A stretch of 64,000 nt of DNA, from positions 186,001 to 250,000 of the forward strand of contig NZ_CANMUW010000006.1 of NCBI RefSeq assembly GCF_947501225.1, in the 5' to 3' direction. Shown one piece after another: positions 36,916 through 45,379 of this stretch. A program made the position numbers and the translations under genes. This DNA is from an uncultured Shewanella sp. Its GTDB lineage: Bacteria; Pseudomonadota; Gammaproteobacteria; Enterobacterales; Shewanellaceae. A model generated the notes under the pieces. It did no database searches. It was not told the origin of the DNA and saw nothing but the letters and a program-made list of their open reading frames with translations. Every line of letters begins with the position of its first letter. Position 1 is the first letter of the stretch.

Positions 36916-37845
36916 CTATTCATCTTCGAAGATAAATTTTGCATCCTTAAGCGCATCCTCAGGACGTTTACACATGTAGTCGGGGTAGAGTTGACTTGCC
37001 GCTAATGTCTGTTCGGTGAACGCAGCAAGCTTGTCGACGACATAGATGACATAGTTGATGCCCCAACGCTCTTTGTCGGTTTCAGCCCCTTTCTTTGCAG
37101 TCACCTCATCACCCGAGTGCTCCTTCTGCTCAATGATATATTCGCTGGTGAAGTGCTCATACTCAAACGGGTGATCTGGCCAGTTCTGTTTGAGCTGGGC
37201 TAACATCTCGTTCTGAGTCAAGGTGTTGTAATCGAGCTGAACACATCTATTCACGGTGCGCTCGTCGGTTACCGCCATGGCGGCCAGGTAGCCGATATCC
37301 TCTATATCGTGGGTATAGATAGGAATATCCATGTTGCCGAATGTAGTTATCTTGCTGAAAAAACGTAGATTTGGCAGGAAGTAGTCGAAGATGCCACCGT
37401 TGTAGAACAGGGTCCAATCAAGGCCTGAGTTTAAGAGTAGATCGTGAAAGCGTTTCTTCTGGTCGAAGACCTCTCCATCCCCCATCTCAAGTGCCTGGGT
37501 ATGAGCGCCAAACTCCGTGGGGACAAACCGTTTTACGCCGGCTTTCACTGCCGCCTCAAGCCAAAGAGGTTCAAAATCCTGAATGTTCTCCTTAGAGCCG
37601 GGTACGCTGACGACGAAGGTATCAACCCCTCGAAGGGCCTTTGTCAGAGCATGCAGATCTTTCATATCCGGACACTCGATAAGTCTTGCTCCCAGCGCTT
37701 CAAACTCAGTTAATTTGACACTGTTTTGTGCATTGCGGGCGCGAAAGATGATGGTGACCTTGTGCCCTAATGAGAGCAGGCCCTTGGTCAGTGGCGTACC
37801 AACCTGACCCGCAGCACCAATGACTGCAACATGTTTTTTGTCCAT
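36916..37845 (-). CDS. NmrA-like NAD(P)-binding protein
   Basis: 309 residues. N-terminal Rossmann glycine motif GAAGQVGTPLTKGLL, followed by VTIIFRARNAQ, RLIECPDMKD and KRFVPTEFGAH, which place it in the NmrA/isoflavone-reductase (atypical SDR) family. Catalysis relies on a different lysine from classical SDRs. Substrates include flavonoid-like, quinone or aromatic compounds, and some members are redox sensors. It lies at the far end of the AraC locus, with the 34-nt shared motif 123-156 nt upstream of its ATG. AAAGGAG before the ATG supports the start. Confidence 0.9.
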   Translation of the reverse strand: MDKKHVAVIGAAGQVGTPLTKGLLSLGHKVTIIFRARNAQNSVKLTEFEALGARLIECPDMKDLHALTKALRGVDTFVVSVPGSKENIQDFEPLWLEAAVKAGVKRFVPTEFGAHTQALEMGDGEVFDQKKRFHDLLLNSGLDWTLFYNGGIFDYFLPNLRFFSKITTFGNMDIPIYTHDIEDIGYLAAMAVTDERTVNRCVQLDYNTLTQNEMLAQLKQNWPDHPFEYEHFTSEYIIEQKEHSGDEVTAKKGAETDKERWGINYVIYVVDKLAAFTEQTLAASQLYPDYMCKRPEDALKDAKFIFEDE

Positions 37846-38216
37846 AGAAAGCTCCTTTTGGCTTAGCCAGTCGATATTTGATAATGGGAAGGAGTATCGA
37901 AGCGCTTGTCATCGGTTGAATATACTCAGCTTTTTCTGACGTTAATGTTAATCAAGCTAAAGAGGTATTACATGGTGATACCTAGTCTAAAAATGGTTAA
38001 TCCCGAACCTAAACCCCGTTAATGACCTTTTTTATCGGAACAGGTATGTGGGTGTCATCGGTTATGGTTTAGCAAGGGGAGCCTGATGTTATTGCCTGCA
38101 GGGGGCTTAGAAGCCATTGAATGAAGGGGAAGGGTAGAGCCAGACCGATGCTGTTCAGTAGGCTCTATTTTGCTCCCCCTAATATGTTCGTACAGCATCT
38201 ATCTTGTAAGCGAACG
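37846..38216. other. Intergenic region with motif copy B
   Basis: 371 nt between NmrA-like and VOC genes, both minus strand. It holds the second copy of the 34-nt motif at 37968-38001; the remainder shows nothing I recognise. Confidence 0.5.
37968..38001. promoter_or_regulatory. Shared 34-nt motif, copy B, upstream of NmrA-like gene
   Basis: Identical in 29 of 34 positions to the copy at 34432-34465 and in the same orientation relative to its target gene. The two well-conserved blocks (11 nt TTACATGGTGA and 11 nt CTAAAAATGGT) are separated by 8 nt, a spacing suitable for two contacts by an AraC-type activator; the assignment to that protein is an inference. Confidence 0.65.
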
Positions 38217-38603
38217 CTACTTCCACTGTCTGAGCTCGATAATCAGTCCGTTAGGATCTCTTATCTCTGCGCGGTAGGAGCCGCCCAGATCGACAGGATC
38301 GACGGCCATGGGGATGCCCTTAGCCTTAAGGTAGTTCACCGCTTTGCTCATATCTTCAACCTCGAGCGCTAAGGCCCGGTAACCAACCTGCCATGGAGCT
38401 TCCGATACCTGCTCGGGCTCTTTCGCAGAGATGATCTCAACGACTGTGTCGCCCAACTCAAGAAAGATAACTTCCTCCATGGGGGGCAGATCAACCTTGG
38501 TTCGGTTCTTTATCTTGAAGCCCAGGATATTAACGAAGAAGCCTATGGTGATGTGGGGATCTTTGGGAACCAGTTCTACGTGGTCGACTCTCTTGAAAAT
38601 CAT
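38217..38603 (-). CDS. VOC (glyoxalase/bleomycin resistance) superfamily protein
   Basis: 128 residues with the beta-alpha-beta-beta-beta repeat pattern of the vicinal oxygen chelate fold: RVDHVELVPKDPHITIGFFVNILGFKIK and MSKAVNYLKAKGIPMAVDPVDLGGSYRAEIRDPNGLIIELRQ. Metal-binding His/Glu candidates include HVEL and IELRQ. It resembles methylmalonyl-CoA epimerase and other VOC lyases, but the reaction cannot be fixed. Monocistronic. Confidence 0.88.
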   Translation of the reverse strand: MIFKRVDHVELVPKDPHITIGFFVNILGFKIKNRTKVDLPPMEEVIFLELGDTVVEIISAKEPEQVSEAPWQVGYRALALEVEDMSKAVNYLKAKGIPMAVDPVDLGGSYRAEIRDPNGLIIELRQWK

Positions 38604-38995
38604 GTTAACGCCTTTTCACTCTGTTAATTCATCTTCAATTTACGCGTGCTGAAGGGCTCAGCGAGAGGCGGATCTTACCGATATTGAGTTGGGTGAAAAA
38701 GTAGAAAAAAAGGCGGAGTTTGTTCTAATTAATAGAATGGTTGCTGGTTTTTAAAGCTGAAGAGGAGCGGAGACAAAGAAAGTGGCTCGTTAAGCTTCGA
38801 GTTACGAGAGCGGGAACAAGTTCCTTGAGAGTGCGCAAATAAGTTGTCTGCTAGGAAGAGAAAATGCTTGTTCTCGAAGGCCTTAGGCCGGACTCGAACC
38901 TCCTAGCTTGAATCTGGACCTAGAGCCTAGAATCTCGAACCTCAAAAGCTTCGCGGCTAAAGCCGCTCCTACATGGGTCACATCAACCTAGAACC
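38604..38995. other. Repeat-rich intergenic region
   Basis: 392 nt. Around 38880-38945 and 38985-38995 it contains degenerate copies of a GAACCTAGA/TCGAACCT-type unit, as also seen around 4651-4770, and a REP-like element at 38949-38973. No ORF is convincing. The combination looks like an area tolerant of repeat insertion. Confidence 0.6.
38949..38973 (-). repeat. REP-like palindromic element, copy 2
   Basis: Differs at one position from the element at 4670-4694 (CTA replaces CTG in the loop side of the stem) and is identical to the one at 60214-60238. It carries the GCGGCT/AGCCGC stem and the CTCCTACA end characteristic of the family, and lies next to the parvulin gene's 3' end. Confidence 0.85.
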
Positions 38996-39274
38996 TTAAG
39001 TCCGGTAAAGCACTTTTATCACATGCCAGCCGAACTTTGTCTTTACTAAGTGCGGAGTGATTAGCTCACCGGTGAAGCAGACTTTATCGAATTGAGGCAC
39101 CATCTGCCCCTTCTTGAACTCACCCAGGCTGCCCCCCTTCTTACCCGATGGGCAGGTTGAGTGCTTCTTGGCCAACACATCAAACTTAGCGCCTTTTTTC
39201 AATTGCTTAATAATATCTTCGGCCTGCTCTTTGTGTTTGACCAATATGTGCAGTGCAGCAGCGGTTCTTGCCAT
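38996..39274 (-). CDS. ppiC: Parvulin-type peptidyl-prolyl cis-trans isomerase
   Basis: 92 residues, matching E. coli PpiC length. Parvulin motifs are visible: [62 protein letters not shown] (key residues H, C, D, F and H of the active cleft within it) and [21 protein letters not shown] free cytoplasmic PPIase without signal peptide. Monocistronic. Confidence 0.95.
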   Translation of the reverse strand: MARTAAALHILVKHKEQAEDIIKQLKKGAKFDVLAKKHSTCPSGKKGGSLGEFKKGQMVPQFDKVCFTGELITPHLVKTKFGWHVIKVLYRT

Positions 39275-39374
39275 CTCTGTAAACTCTCATCATCTATTAC
39301 ATAAACTGACTCAATTACTCAGCCAGACTCATTCGCTGAATTATACCCGTTTATGGCTAATCAAGGCTACAGAG

Positions 39375-40751
39375 TCATAACCAGCTCTCCCCGCTGCCGA
39401 AGCGATAGACCAACTGCCCAACGGTCAGCTGGTCCCCGGAGGACAATTTAGCGCTATAGAAATAACGCCAGTCCAGCTGTAGTGCCCAATTGGGAGTCAA
39501 GCGGTAGTGCAGGCCGGCTCCACCATTGACCTGAAAGGTTTTTTTCTCCCTGTCTAACTCTATTAAAGACTCGCCTAAACCGAACGTCAGAAAGGGCCTC
39601 AATCTATTTTGGCCATTGAGGTAGTACTGGCCGTCGAAGCTGTAGTTCTCGAAGGTTGTGCTTTCTCCCGTTCGCTTGTCGGTTAGCTTTCCGCGGGCGT
39701 AGCTTAACCTGGTTGAAAAGCTGCGGGTAAAGTAGAGCCCTACGCTGGCACTGGGTGCCCAGCCACTTTCAAGGCCCCACTCCTCTGTCGGTGACATATA
39801 ACTGCTGCCAATAGAGAGGCCCACAATGCTATAATCGACCGGGTCTTCTGCTGATGAAGCCTTATCGCTAGCTTTGGAGTGACGACTGACCCCCTCTGTA
39901 GCTTCACCCGCTCCTATGGCGTATTGCACCTGAAACTGGAGCTGTTTATCGATCTGACCATTGTCGAGCGGCACCTCTCTCATCGAGAGGTAACCTGTAC
40001 CGGCCTTGACGATGTCGTCGTCAAACAGGATGTTGACCCCTCTTCCCAGTGAGTCGATGGGGTCTAAAAAAAACAGCGCCGTATCTCCCCAGGCTTCAGA
40101 ACCCCATACTGTTCCTCCCCGTTGGCGGATCTCCCGCTCCTTGTTGAAGGCCCATTCACCATAGACCCAGCCGAGTACCGGGGTCACGACCAGATCCTGA
40201 ATCGATGGCACCTCGGCGAAGGCTTCGACACCATACTCCCAATAGAAGGTCGACATCATGAAGGAGTACATAAAGGCATCCCACTGACGGTAGCCGGATT
40301 TTCTTGCGGACTGATAATAGACGCCACCAAAGTAGGGGTGACCTATGTAATTGATGGTAAAGTTGTCTCTGTCCCATACCGGGCCACTACTTACATTGTC
40401 CCACCATTTTTTGTGTAATTTCTCACCACTCTTGTCCCAGTTGGTGATAGAGGAGGGGAGAAGGGCCAGAAAACCGGCGAAGGCTACGCCGTAGGCTGCA
40501 ACCGACTTGGTCTGTGACCAGAGACGATCACTGTCCTCTCCGTGTTCTGCGCTGAACAGGGAGACCTTGTAAGGCTGCTCGTAGACACTGGGTGACCGGA
40601 CGGTATCTTCCCAGCTGCTGTTAGTGATCGAGGGGCGATATATCTCTGCAGTTTCATCGCTCTTGTCTGTAGCATATACAAGGCCACTACAAGCGCTCAG
40701 GGCGGCGGCAAAGCAGGCAGTTCTGTAGAAGGGGACTGAGTAATATTTCAT
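39375..40751 (-). CDS. DUF3943-type outer-membrane protein with beta-barrel C-terminus
   Basis: 458 residues. Sec signal peptide (ends about VYA-TDKS, residue 27). The middle contains the DUF3943 signature around WDNVSSGPVWDRDNFTINYIGHPYFGG and YSFMMSTFYWEYGVEAF, and a metal- or lipid-like motif near FDDDIVKAG. The C-terminal 200 residues alternate short polar turns with aromatic strands and end with a Trp-Leu tail (FGSGESWL), as in outer-membrane barrels. Role unknown; homologues occur in many Gram-negatives. No operon partner. Confidence 0.85.
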   Translation of the reverse strand: MKYYSVPFYRTACFAAALSACSGLVYATDKSDETAEIYRPSITNSSWEDTVRSPSVYEQPYKVSLFSAEHGEDSDRLWSQTKSVAAYGVAFAGFLALLPSSITNWDKSGEKLHKKWWDNVSSGPVWDRDNFTINYIGHPYFGGVYYQSARKSGYRQWDAFMYSFMMSTFYWEYGVEAFAEVPSIQDLVVTPVLGWVYGEWAFNKEREIRQRGGTVWGSEAWGDTALFFLDPIDSLGRGVNILFDDDIVKAGTGYLSMREVPLDNGQIDKQLQFQVQYAIGAGEATEGVSRHSKASDKASSAEDPVDYSIVGLSIGSSYMSPTEEWGLESGWAPSASVGLYFTRSFSTRLSYARGKLTDKRTGESTTFENYSFDGQYYLNGQNRLRPFLTFGLGESLIELDREKKTFQVNGGAGLHYRLTPNWALQLDWRYFYSAKLSSGDQLTVGQLVYRFGSGESWL

Positions 40752-40898
40752 TAAACCCTCTCTGGTGTAGAGTGCCGATTCGTAAGCTTTTTCATTTGGT
40801 TTGGGAGGGTATGCCTCCCTTATGAGCCACTATTGTCTAAGAGTTTAGTTACTTAAATGAGATTTGGGAAATGTGTGCAGCTATTGGTATAAAAATAT

Positions 40899-40918
40899 AT
40901 TTCTGTTAATATCGAAAT
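40899..40918. promoter_or_regulatory. Candidate ArsR operator 1 (upstream of arsR)
   Basis: ATTTCTGTTAATATCGAAAT, inside a larger inverted repeat whose outer arms are 40891-40903 and 40914-40927. It lies 33 nt before the ArsR-family gene's ATG and is similar to two sites near the permease promoter (41491-41510 and 41541-41560), all with TTTC-N10-GAAA. Confidence 0.7.
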
Positions 40919-40951
40919 ATATTTTTTGAGTAGATACGGGCAGATGTCGTG

Positions 40952-41272
40952 ATGGATATTGAAGTAGTCGCTAAGGCGCTAAAAGAGCTGGGTCATACAA
41001 CACGATTAACCATATATAAGCGTGTGGTGCGCGCCGGTTTTCAGGGCCTTGCCGTAGGTAGCTTGCAGGAACAGCTCAAGATCCCGGGCTCAACCCTGTC
41101 ACATCATATTTCCAGCCTGGTGTCTGCCGGACTGCTCTCCCAGCGTCGTGAAGGCAGGACCCTGTTTTGTGTCGCCGAGTTCGATAAGCTGGAGGGAGTG
41201 ATTGGTTTCCTCCAGGATGAGTGTTGTATCGACGAAGAGTGTGCGCCTAAGTTATCTACCCAAAAGGCTTAG
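40952..41272 (+). CDS. ArsR-family transcriptional regulator with C-terminal cysteine cluster
   Basis: 106 residues from the ATG at 40952 (an adjacent GTG is also possible). A winged HTH (KELGHTTRLTIYKRVVRAGFQGLAVGSLQEQLKIPGSTLSHHISSLVSAGLL) is followed by a helix and a C-terminal tail with CC-x4-C at residues 91, 92 and 97 (DECCIDEECA). Cysteine pairs or triplets bind As(III)/Sb(III) or other soft metals in this family, releasing the DNA. The neighbouring permease and the shared operator-like sites support local derepression in response to a metal or metalloid; the exact ion is unknown. Confidence 0.9.
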   Translation: MDIEVVAKALKELGHTTRLTIYKRVVRAGFQGLAVGSLQEQLKIPGSTLSHHISSLVSAGLLSQRREGRTLFCVAEFDKLEGVIGFLQDECCIDEECAPKLSTQKA

Positions 41273-41490
41273 CGACGCAAAAGTTATACTCCTTTCATTA
41301 TTATCCCCACAATAGCTCGCAGCCCTCAGGGGCTGCTTGTCTGTCACACGCAAGCCCGTGCCATAAAATTTTTCATTTAAGCAAACTGGGCTTTACCCGA
41401 GTAGCTAGGTAGTAACATGTTGTTTTATAAAGTCTATTTGATGGGTTGATTCATTTTGGATTCGTCTGTTAGCCAGTTCGCTCAAGTATT

Positions 41491-41510
41491 GTTTCGAAGA
41501 TTCTAGAAAT
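41491..41510. promoter_or_regulatory. Candidate ArsR operator 2 (before the -35)
   Basis: GTTTCGAAGATTCTAGAAAT, with TTTC and GAAA separated by 10 nt as in the arsR upstream site. It ends four nucleotides before the permease -35 TTGACA. Confidence 0.6.
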
Positions 41511-41514
41511 ATAG

Positions 41515-41542
41515 TTGACACAAGCCGTTAGTGGGTTATCAT
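41515..41542 (+). promoter_or_regulatory. Promoter of the permease gene
   Basis: A consensus TTGACA at 41515-41520 and TATCAT at 41537-41542, spaced by 16 nt, upstream of the permease start codon at 41651. It is flanked and overlapped by operator candidates. Confidence 0.7.
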
Positions 41543-41560
41543 TTCGATATTGTTCGAAAT
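41541..41560. promoter_or_regulatory. Candidate ArsR operator 3 (over the -10/start)
   Basis: ATTTCGATATTGTTCGAAAT overlaps the -10 hexamer and probable start of transcription. It shares ATTTC and TCGAAAT with the arsR upstream site at 40899-40918. A repressor here would block RNA polymerase. Confidence 0.7.
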
Positions 41561-41650
41561 AACATTCTCTCACAGAATTGCTGAGTTACCTGGTTAAAAG
41601 GGATAGCGACAATTTGAATGAGGGGAAAATTAATTAAATTGGAAATGATT

Positions 41651-42769
41651 ATGAGTCCTGAAATATTAACCATGGCCCGTGAGGCCGCAGATATGTTTGC
41701 CTTCCTGGCAACCGAATTGATCATCCTCTTTCTTGTTATCAGCTACTTTGTTGGTGTACTGCAGGAGTTTATTACACCGGAGAAAATTCAATCTATCTTG
41801 AGCTCCCGTAACGGCAAGGGCTACGTGATTGCGGCGCTGCTGGGGGCTATCACACCGTTTTGCTCCTGCTCGACCATCCCCTTCCTTAAGGGGTTACTCA
41901 GAGCAAGAGCGGGATTCGGCCCCATGATGGTGTTTCTGTTTTCCAGCCCTCTGTTAAACCCGGTGATCATAGGCCTGTTCGTGGTGACCTTCGGCATAAA
42001 GGTGGCGCTGTTTTACTTCACCATTGCCCTGGTTGTGGCCGTTACCGCCGGTTTTGTCTTGGAAAAACTGGGCTTCGAGCGCTATGTTCGACAAGAGGCA
42101 TATGAAGCGGCCGATGCATCAAGCTGTGGAGCGACGTGTGGCGATACCAAAACAGCAGTTGAAGCCAGCGAGTCAAGTTGCTGCGACAGTCAAACAAGCT
42201 CCGCTGTTCAATCTGAGACAAGCTGCGGCGCTACATCAACTCCTGCACTGGCAATGGAGGCGGGGGGATGTGGAGCAACCACTTCAACAGCAGCTGTTTC
42301 CGCCTGTGGTACTGCTTCAACATGTGGAACTGCAGACACTAAGGTGAGCAGTGCGGAGAATCGTTGGCTGCGTATCTGGCGCTCGACCTGGAAGGATTTC
42401 AAGCAGGTGTTTCCCTATCTGCTGCTGGGTATCACCTTAGGCTCGTTTATCTATGGTTTCATTCCGACTGAGCTGATTGCTAAATATGCGGGTGAGGGGA
42501 TGTGGTATGCGATCCCTGTGGCGGCGATTATCGGTATTCCACTTTATATTCGAGCCGAAGCAGTGATCCCACTGAGTGCGGCACTGGTCCAGAAAGGTAT
42601 GGCATTAGGTTCGGTGATGGCGCTGATTATCGGTAGTGCGGGGGCGAGTCTGACAGAAGTGATTCTGCTTAAGTCTATCTTTAAGAATCAGATGATTGCC
42701 GCATTTCTTACCGTGATCTTGGGTATGGCCATAGGCGCTGGCTACCTCTACAGCTATATGTTCAGTTAA
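41651..42769 (+). CDS. COG0701-type permease with Cys-rich cytoplasmic loop
   Basis: 372 residues from the ATG at 41651 (GGAA before it; earlier ATGs at 41618 and 41645 also exist). About eight membrane helices in two bundles, with the family motif FCSCSTIPFLKGLLRARAG at about residues 71-89. Between the bundles lies a roughly 75-residue Ser/Ala/Thr-rich segment with eight cysteines (SSCGATC, SSCC, TSCGA, GGCGA, SACG, STCG) that replaces the usual short loop. Members with a neighbouring ArsR gene move arsenite or organoarsenicals; copper or other soft ions are alternatives. Promoter and three operator-like sites suggest ArsR control. Confidence 0.9.
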   Translation: MSPEILTMAREAADMFAFLATELIILFLVISYFVGVLQEFITPEKIQSILSSRNGKGYVIAALLGAITPFCSCSTIPFLKGLLRARAGFGPMMVFLFSSPLLNPVIIGLFVVTFGIKVALFYFTIALVVAVTAGFVLEKLGFERYVRQEAYEAADASSCGATCGDTKTAVEASESSCCDSQTSSAVQSETSCGATSTPALAMEAGGCGATTSTAAVSACGTASTCGTADTKVSSAENRWLRIWRSTWKDFKQVFPYLLLGITLGSFIYGFIPTELIAKYAGEGMWYAIPVAAIIGIPLYIRAEAVIPLSAALVQKGMALGSVMALIIGSAGASLTEVILLKSIFKNQMIAAFLTVILGMAIGAGYLYSYMFS

Positions 42770-43130
42770 ATGAGTGGTTCGCGCCGTAGGAGTCTATGGC
42801 GCGAATTCTCTATAGGGATCCCGCCGTCTGGGTATGGATGGTGACTCCCCTCCCGGTTAGTTCCCTCTCTTTAGCCCTGTTTCTTTATTATGTGAGTCCA
42901 CTCAAAACTCCTTTGTTAATGACGCCTTCCCTTTGAAACAAATTGAACCAATTGTTATGGCTATGCTCAATAAGTGATAGTTGTGACTGGCCGTCATAGC
43001 CCTTTCCTCCCCCTCTGGTTCAGTTTCTTTTGGAGGCTGAGCTCAAATAAAGGAAGCTTGATGCTGAATCTAAGCTACTTCATTCAGCGTATATGTAGAC
43101 GATATAATAATTAAATAAAACAAGGGGCTT
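42770..43130. other. Intergenic region, no gene seen
   Basis: 361 nt without an ORF of interest, recognised RNA or repeat. Confidence 0.4.
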
Positions 43131-43502
43131 ATGTTGAAAAAGTTGAGTTTGCTGTTGCTGTTAACTCCGGCGATATGTATATGTTTAACCATAATGATTG
43201 CTATTTTTCACTATTTTCATATTTTTAATAACGTCACCGGATTGCTGGCTTTGTTGGGTATCATCTGTGTCGTTAATGTGCTGAGTTATTTGGTGATCAC
43301 GGTAAAGACAAAAGGGAACCTTCCCTATATCTTGCTTGGGAACCTGATGTTTTTTATCGTTTTTGTTTTTTCAGCTACCACGATACAGAGCCACAACTGT
43401 GAGCATCATGAAGAGGCGGCAGTTTTTCAGTATGGTGTGCATGATGCGGGCGGTGAGATAGATATTGGTGTCGATGCCTCCTGTGAGAGTTGCAGTAAAT
43501 AA
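43131..43502 (+). CDS. Small membrane protein with His/Cys-rich tail
   Basis: 123 residues: three hydrophobic segments (about 3-25, 36-57, 67-86) followed by a soluble tail (SHNCEHHEEAAVFQYGVHDAGGEIDIGVDASCESC) with His and Cys residues that could bind metal. I do not recognise the family. It lies 360 nt after the ArsR-linked permease on the same strand, and a strong terminator follows. Role unknown; a soft-metal connection is only a suggestion from context and composition. Confidence 0.7.
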   Translation: MLKKLSLLLLLTPAICICLTIMIAIFHYFHIFNNVTGLLALLGIICVVNVLSYLVITVKTKGNLPYILLGNLMFFIVFVFSATTIQSHNCEHHEEAAVFQYGVHDAGGEIDIGVDASCESCSK

Positions 43503-43539
43503 CATCCGATGAACTGAACGAGTCAATAACTTGAATAAC

Positions 43540-43566
43540 AAAAAGCCCGCATTAAGCGGGCTTTTT
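43540..43566. terminator. Bidirectional Rho-independent terminator
   Basis: Perfect 11-bp stem with ATTAA loop and flanking A- and T-tracts, between the small membrane protein gene and the convergent pyrC. Confidence 0.92.
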
Positions 43567-43591
43567 GTTGGCTGAAGAAGTTAAATCCGGA

Positions 43592-44626
43592 TTAACTCTT
43601 AACCTTCCAGTTTACCTCTTCACCGGCGAAGAAAGGCACTATAGGGTTACCATTTGGCAAGATGATCTCGCTCGGTACTGTCCACTTCTCTTTGACCAGA
43701 GTGACAGTAGTGGTATTTCTCGGCAGACCATAGAAATCAGGGCCATAGATGCTGGCAAAGCCCTCAAGCTTGTCGATGATCCCCAGGTCATCGAACACCT
43801 GTGCGTAGAGTTCAAGCGCACTCCAGGCGCTGTAGCAACCGGCGCAACCACAGGCCGACTCTTTACGATGCTTCTCGTGTGGCGCTGAGTCTGTACCTAA
43901 GAAGAACTTACTCGATCCGGTTGACACCGCTGCGCGCAGCGCTTCCTGATGAATGTTGCGTTTTAGCACCGGCAGGCAGAAGTTGTGTGGACGCACCCCA
44001 CCAACTAACAGATCGTTACGGTTTAGCAGCAGGTGCTGCGGGGTAATGGTTGCGGCGACATTATCGGATGCTGACATCACGAACTCGGCTGCTTCTTTAG
44101 TGGTGATATGCTCAAATACCACCTTAAGGTTCGGGAATGCGTTTACGATACGGGTCAGGTTGCGTTCGATGAATATCGCTTCACGATCGAAGATATCGAT
44201 ATGAGACTCGGTCACCTCGCCGTGCACCAACAATAGCATACCGATTTCAGCCATCTGCTCAAAAACAGGGAAGAGTGCATCGAGTGCTTTTACCGCCGCG
44301 TCTGAGTTAGTGGTCGCGCCGGCAGGGTAGAGCTTGGCGGCAACGACACCGGCCGCCTTGGCATCTATGATGTCCTGTTTAGTGGTGTCGTTGGTCAGGA
44401 AGATAGTCATCAGAGGTTCGAAATCAGAACCCTCCGGACGCGCCGCCAAAATACGCTCACGGTACGCATTTACCATCTTAGCATCGGTCACAGGTGGTAA
44501 CAGGTTAGGCATGACGATAGCACGCTGGAAGAGTCTGGCCGTGGCCGGTACCGTTTCTTGTAACATATCACCGTCACGGAAGTGAAGGTGCCAATCGTCG
44601 GGAGTAAGTAGGGTGATCTGCGTCAT
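43592..44626 (-). CDS. pyrC: Dihydroorotase (type II)
   Basis: 344 residues, right length for E. coli-type PyrC. The zinc ligands H13 and H15 lie in WHLHFRDG; the bridging carboxylated lysine is in AAKLYPAG, further His ligands in LVHGE and [10 protein letters not shown], and the catalytic Asp in LGTDSAPH. It cyclises carbamoyl-aspartate to dihydroorotate, step 3 of de novo pyrimidine synthesis, in the cytoplasm. Solo gene. Confidence 0.97.
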   Translation of the reverse strand: MTQITLLTPDDWHLHFRDGDMLQETVPATARLFQRAIVMPNLLPPVTDAKMVNAYRERILAARPEGSDFEPLMTIFLTNDTTKQDIIDAKAAGVVAAKLYPAGATTNSDAAVKALDALFPVFEQMAEIGMLLLVHGEVTESHIDIFDREAIFIERNLTRIVNAFPNLKVVFEHITTKEAAEFVMSASDNVAATITPQHLLLNRNDLLVGGVRPHNFCLPVLKRNIHQEALRAAVSTGSSKFFLGTDSAPHEKHRKESACGCAGCYSAWSALELYAQVFDDLGIIDKLEGFASIYGPDFYGLPRNTTTVTLVKEKWTVPSEIILPNGNPIVPFFAGEEVNWKVKS

Positions 44627-44814
44627 TTAGGGTTCCTAAGGGTCTGCGATAAGCATATGCTCGCTTATTTCTGCGACATATTATGCCTGAAATCGACTTT
44701 TTTTGATAGGTGAGTTTGAGCTATATCAAGATGGTTTCTTCAGCTTCTGTTATGGGAGAGCCAGGGAGTCGGTTCACTGCTTAACCGGGATTTTTGAACT
44801 ACAATGGAGGTGTA

Positions 44815-45145
44815 ATACCAATTGCATTAAATAATTAACCAATTCAGAGTCCCCCAGGGTTTTCAATTCAAGGCGCATTGATGAGGAAATGCTGCTCTTG
44901 GTTGTAGAACTCGGCCTTTTAAGTCAATGCAAAGCAGAAGTGGGAAGCCTGGGGGACTCACGTAGTGCGAGCTTCAAAGCCCTTTATGCTGCACTGGATG
45001 CTTTCGATATAGAATAACTATTAGCTTCAATCATCCTATAGCCACATGGATGTGGTATATGTCTATATTGCAGGAGCAAATATAGCCCTTGCCTAAAGAG
45101 CTTTGAATTCTCGCTGAATGGTCAGGTACTTAATGCAATTGGTAT
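44815..45145. mobile_element. MITE-like element, copy 1 (331 nt)
   Basis: Terminal inverted repeats ATACCAATTGCATTAA at both ends (right end is the exact reverse complement, extended to TAC). No transposase ORF. Flanked by TA at the left (44813-44814) and by TATA at the right, as expected of Tc1/mariner or IS630-like insertions. It shares nearly all its length with copy 2 at 45380-45661 but has about 49 extra internal nt (around 45045-45095). It ends 18 nt before the ATG of the split solute-binding gene, leaving that gene's ribosome-binding site intact. Confidence 0.85.
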
Positions 45146-45313
45146 AAGCCAAGGGTACTCTCGATGCGCCGATTATTTAAGTTTCTATTGCTGCTGTTGT
45201 TCTTCCCCTCTCTTTTCGCTATCGCGGAAAGCAGACCCCTGAAGATCCTTTCTCATGATCGCCCCCCTTTTCACTTTACCGATAGCAAGGGAGAGGTCGT
45301 CGGCATCTGCGTC

Positions 45314-45340
45314 GATATTATCGATATTATCGATATTATC
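45314..45340 (+). repeat. 9-nt tandem repeat inside the split solute-binding gene
   Basis: Three exact copies of gatattatc, encoding Asp-Ile-Ile each time; relatives normally have a single such segment, so this looks like a slippage expansion that kept the frame. Confidence 0.85.
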
Positions 45341-45379
45341 TTCGATGAGATGGAGCTGGAGTATGAGGTGATCGATCTA

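Larger units (their letters stand above)
41273..41650. promoter_or_regulatory. Intergenic region with permease promoter and operators
   Basis: 378 nt. It contains a hairpin at 41319-41336 (possible weak terminator of arsR), operator-like sites at 41491-41510 and 41541-41560, and a -35/-10 pair at 41515-41542. The rest is unremarkable. Confidence 0.6.
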
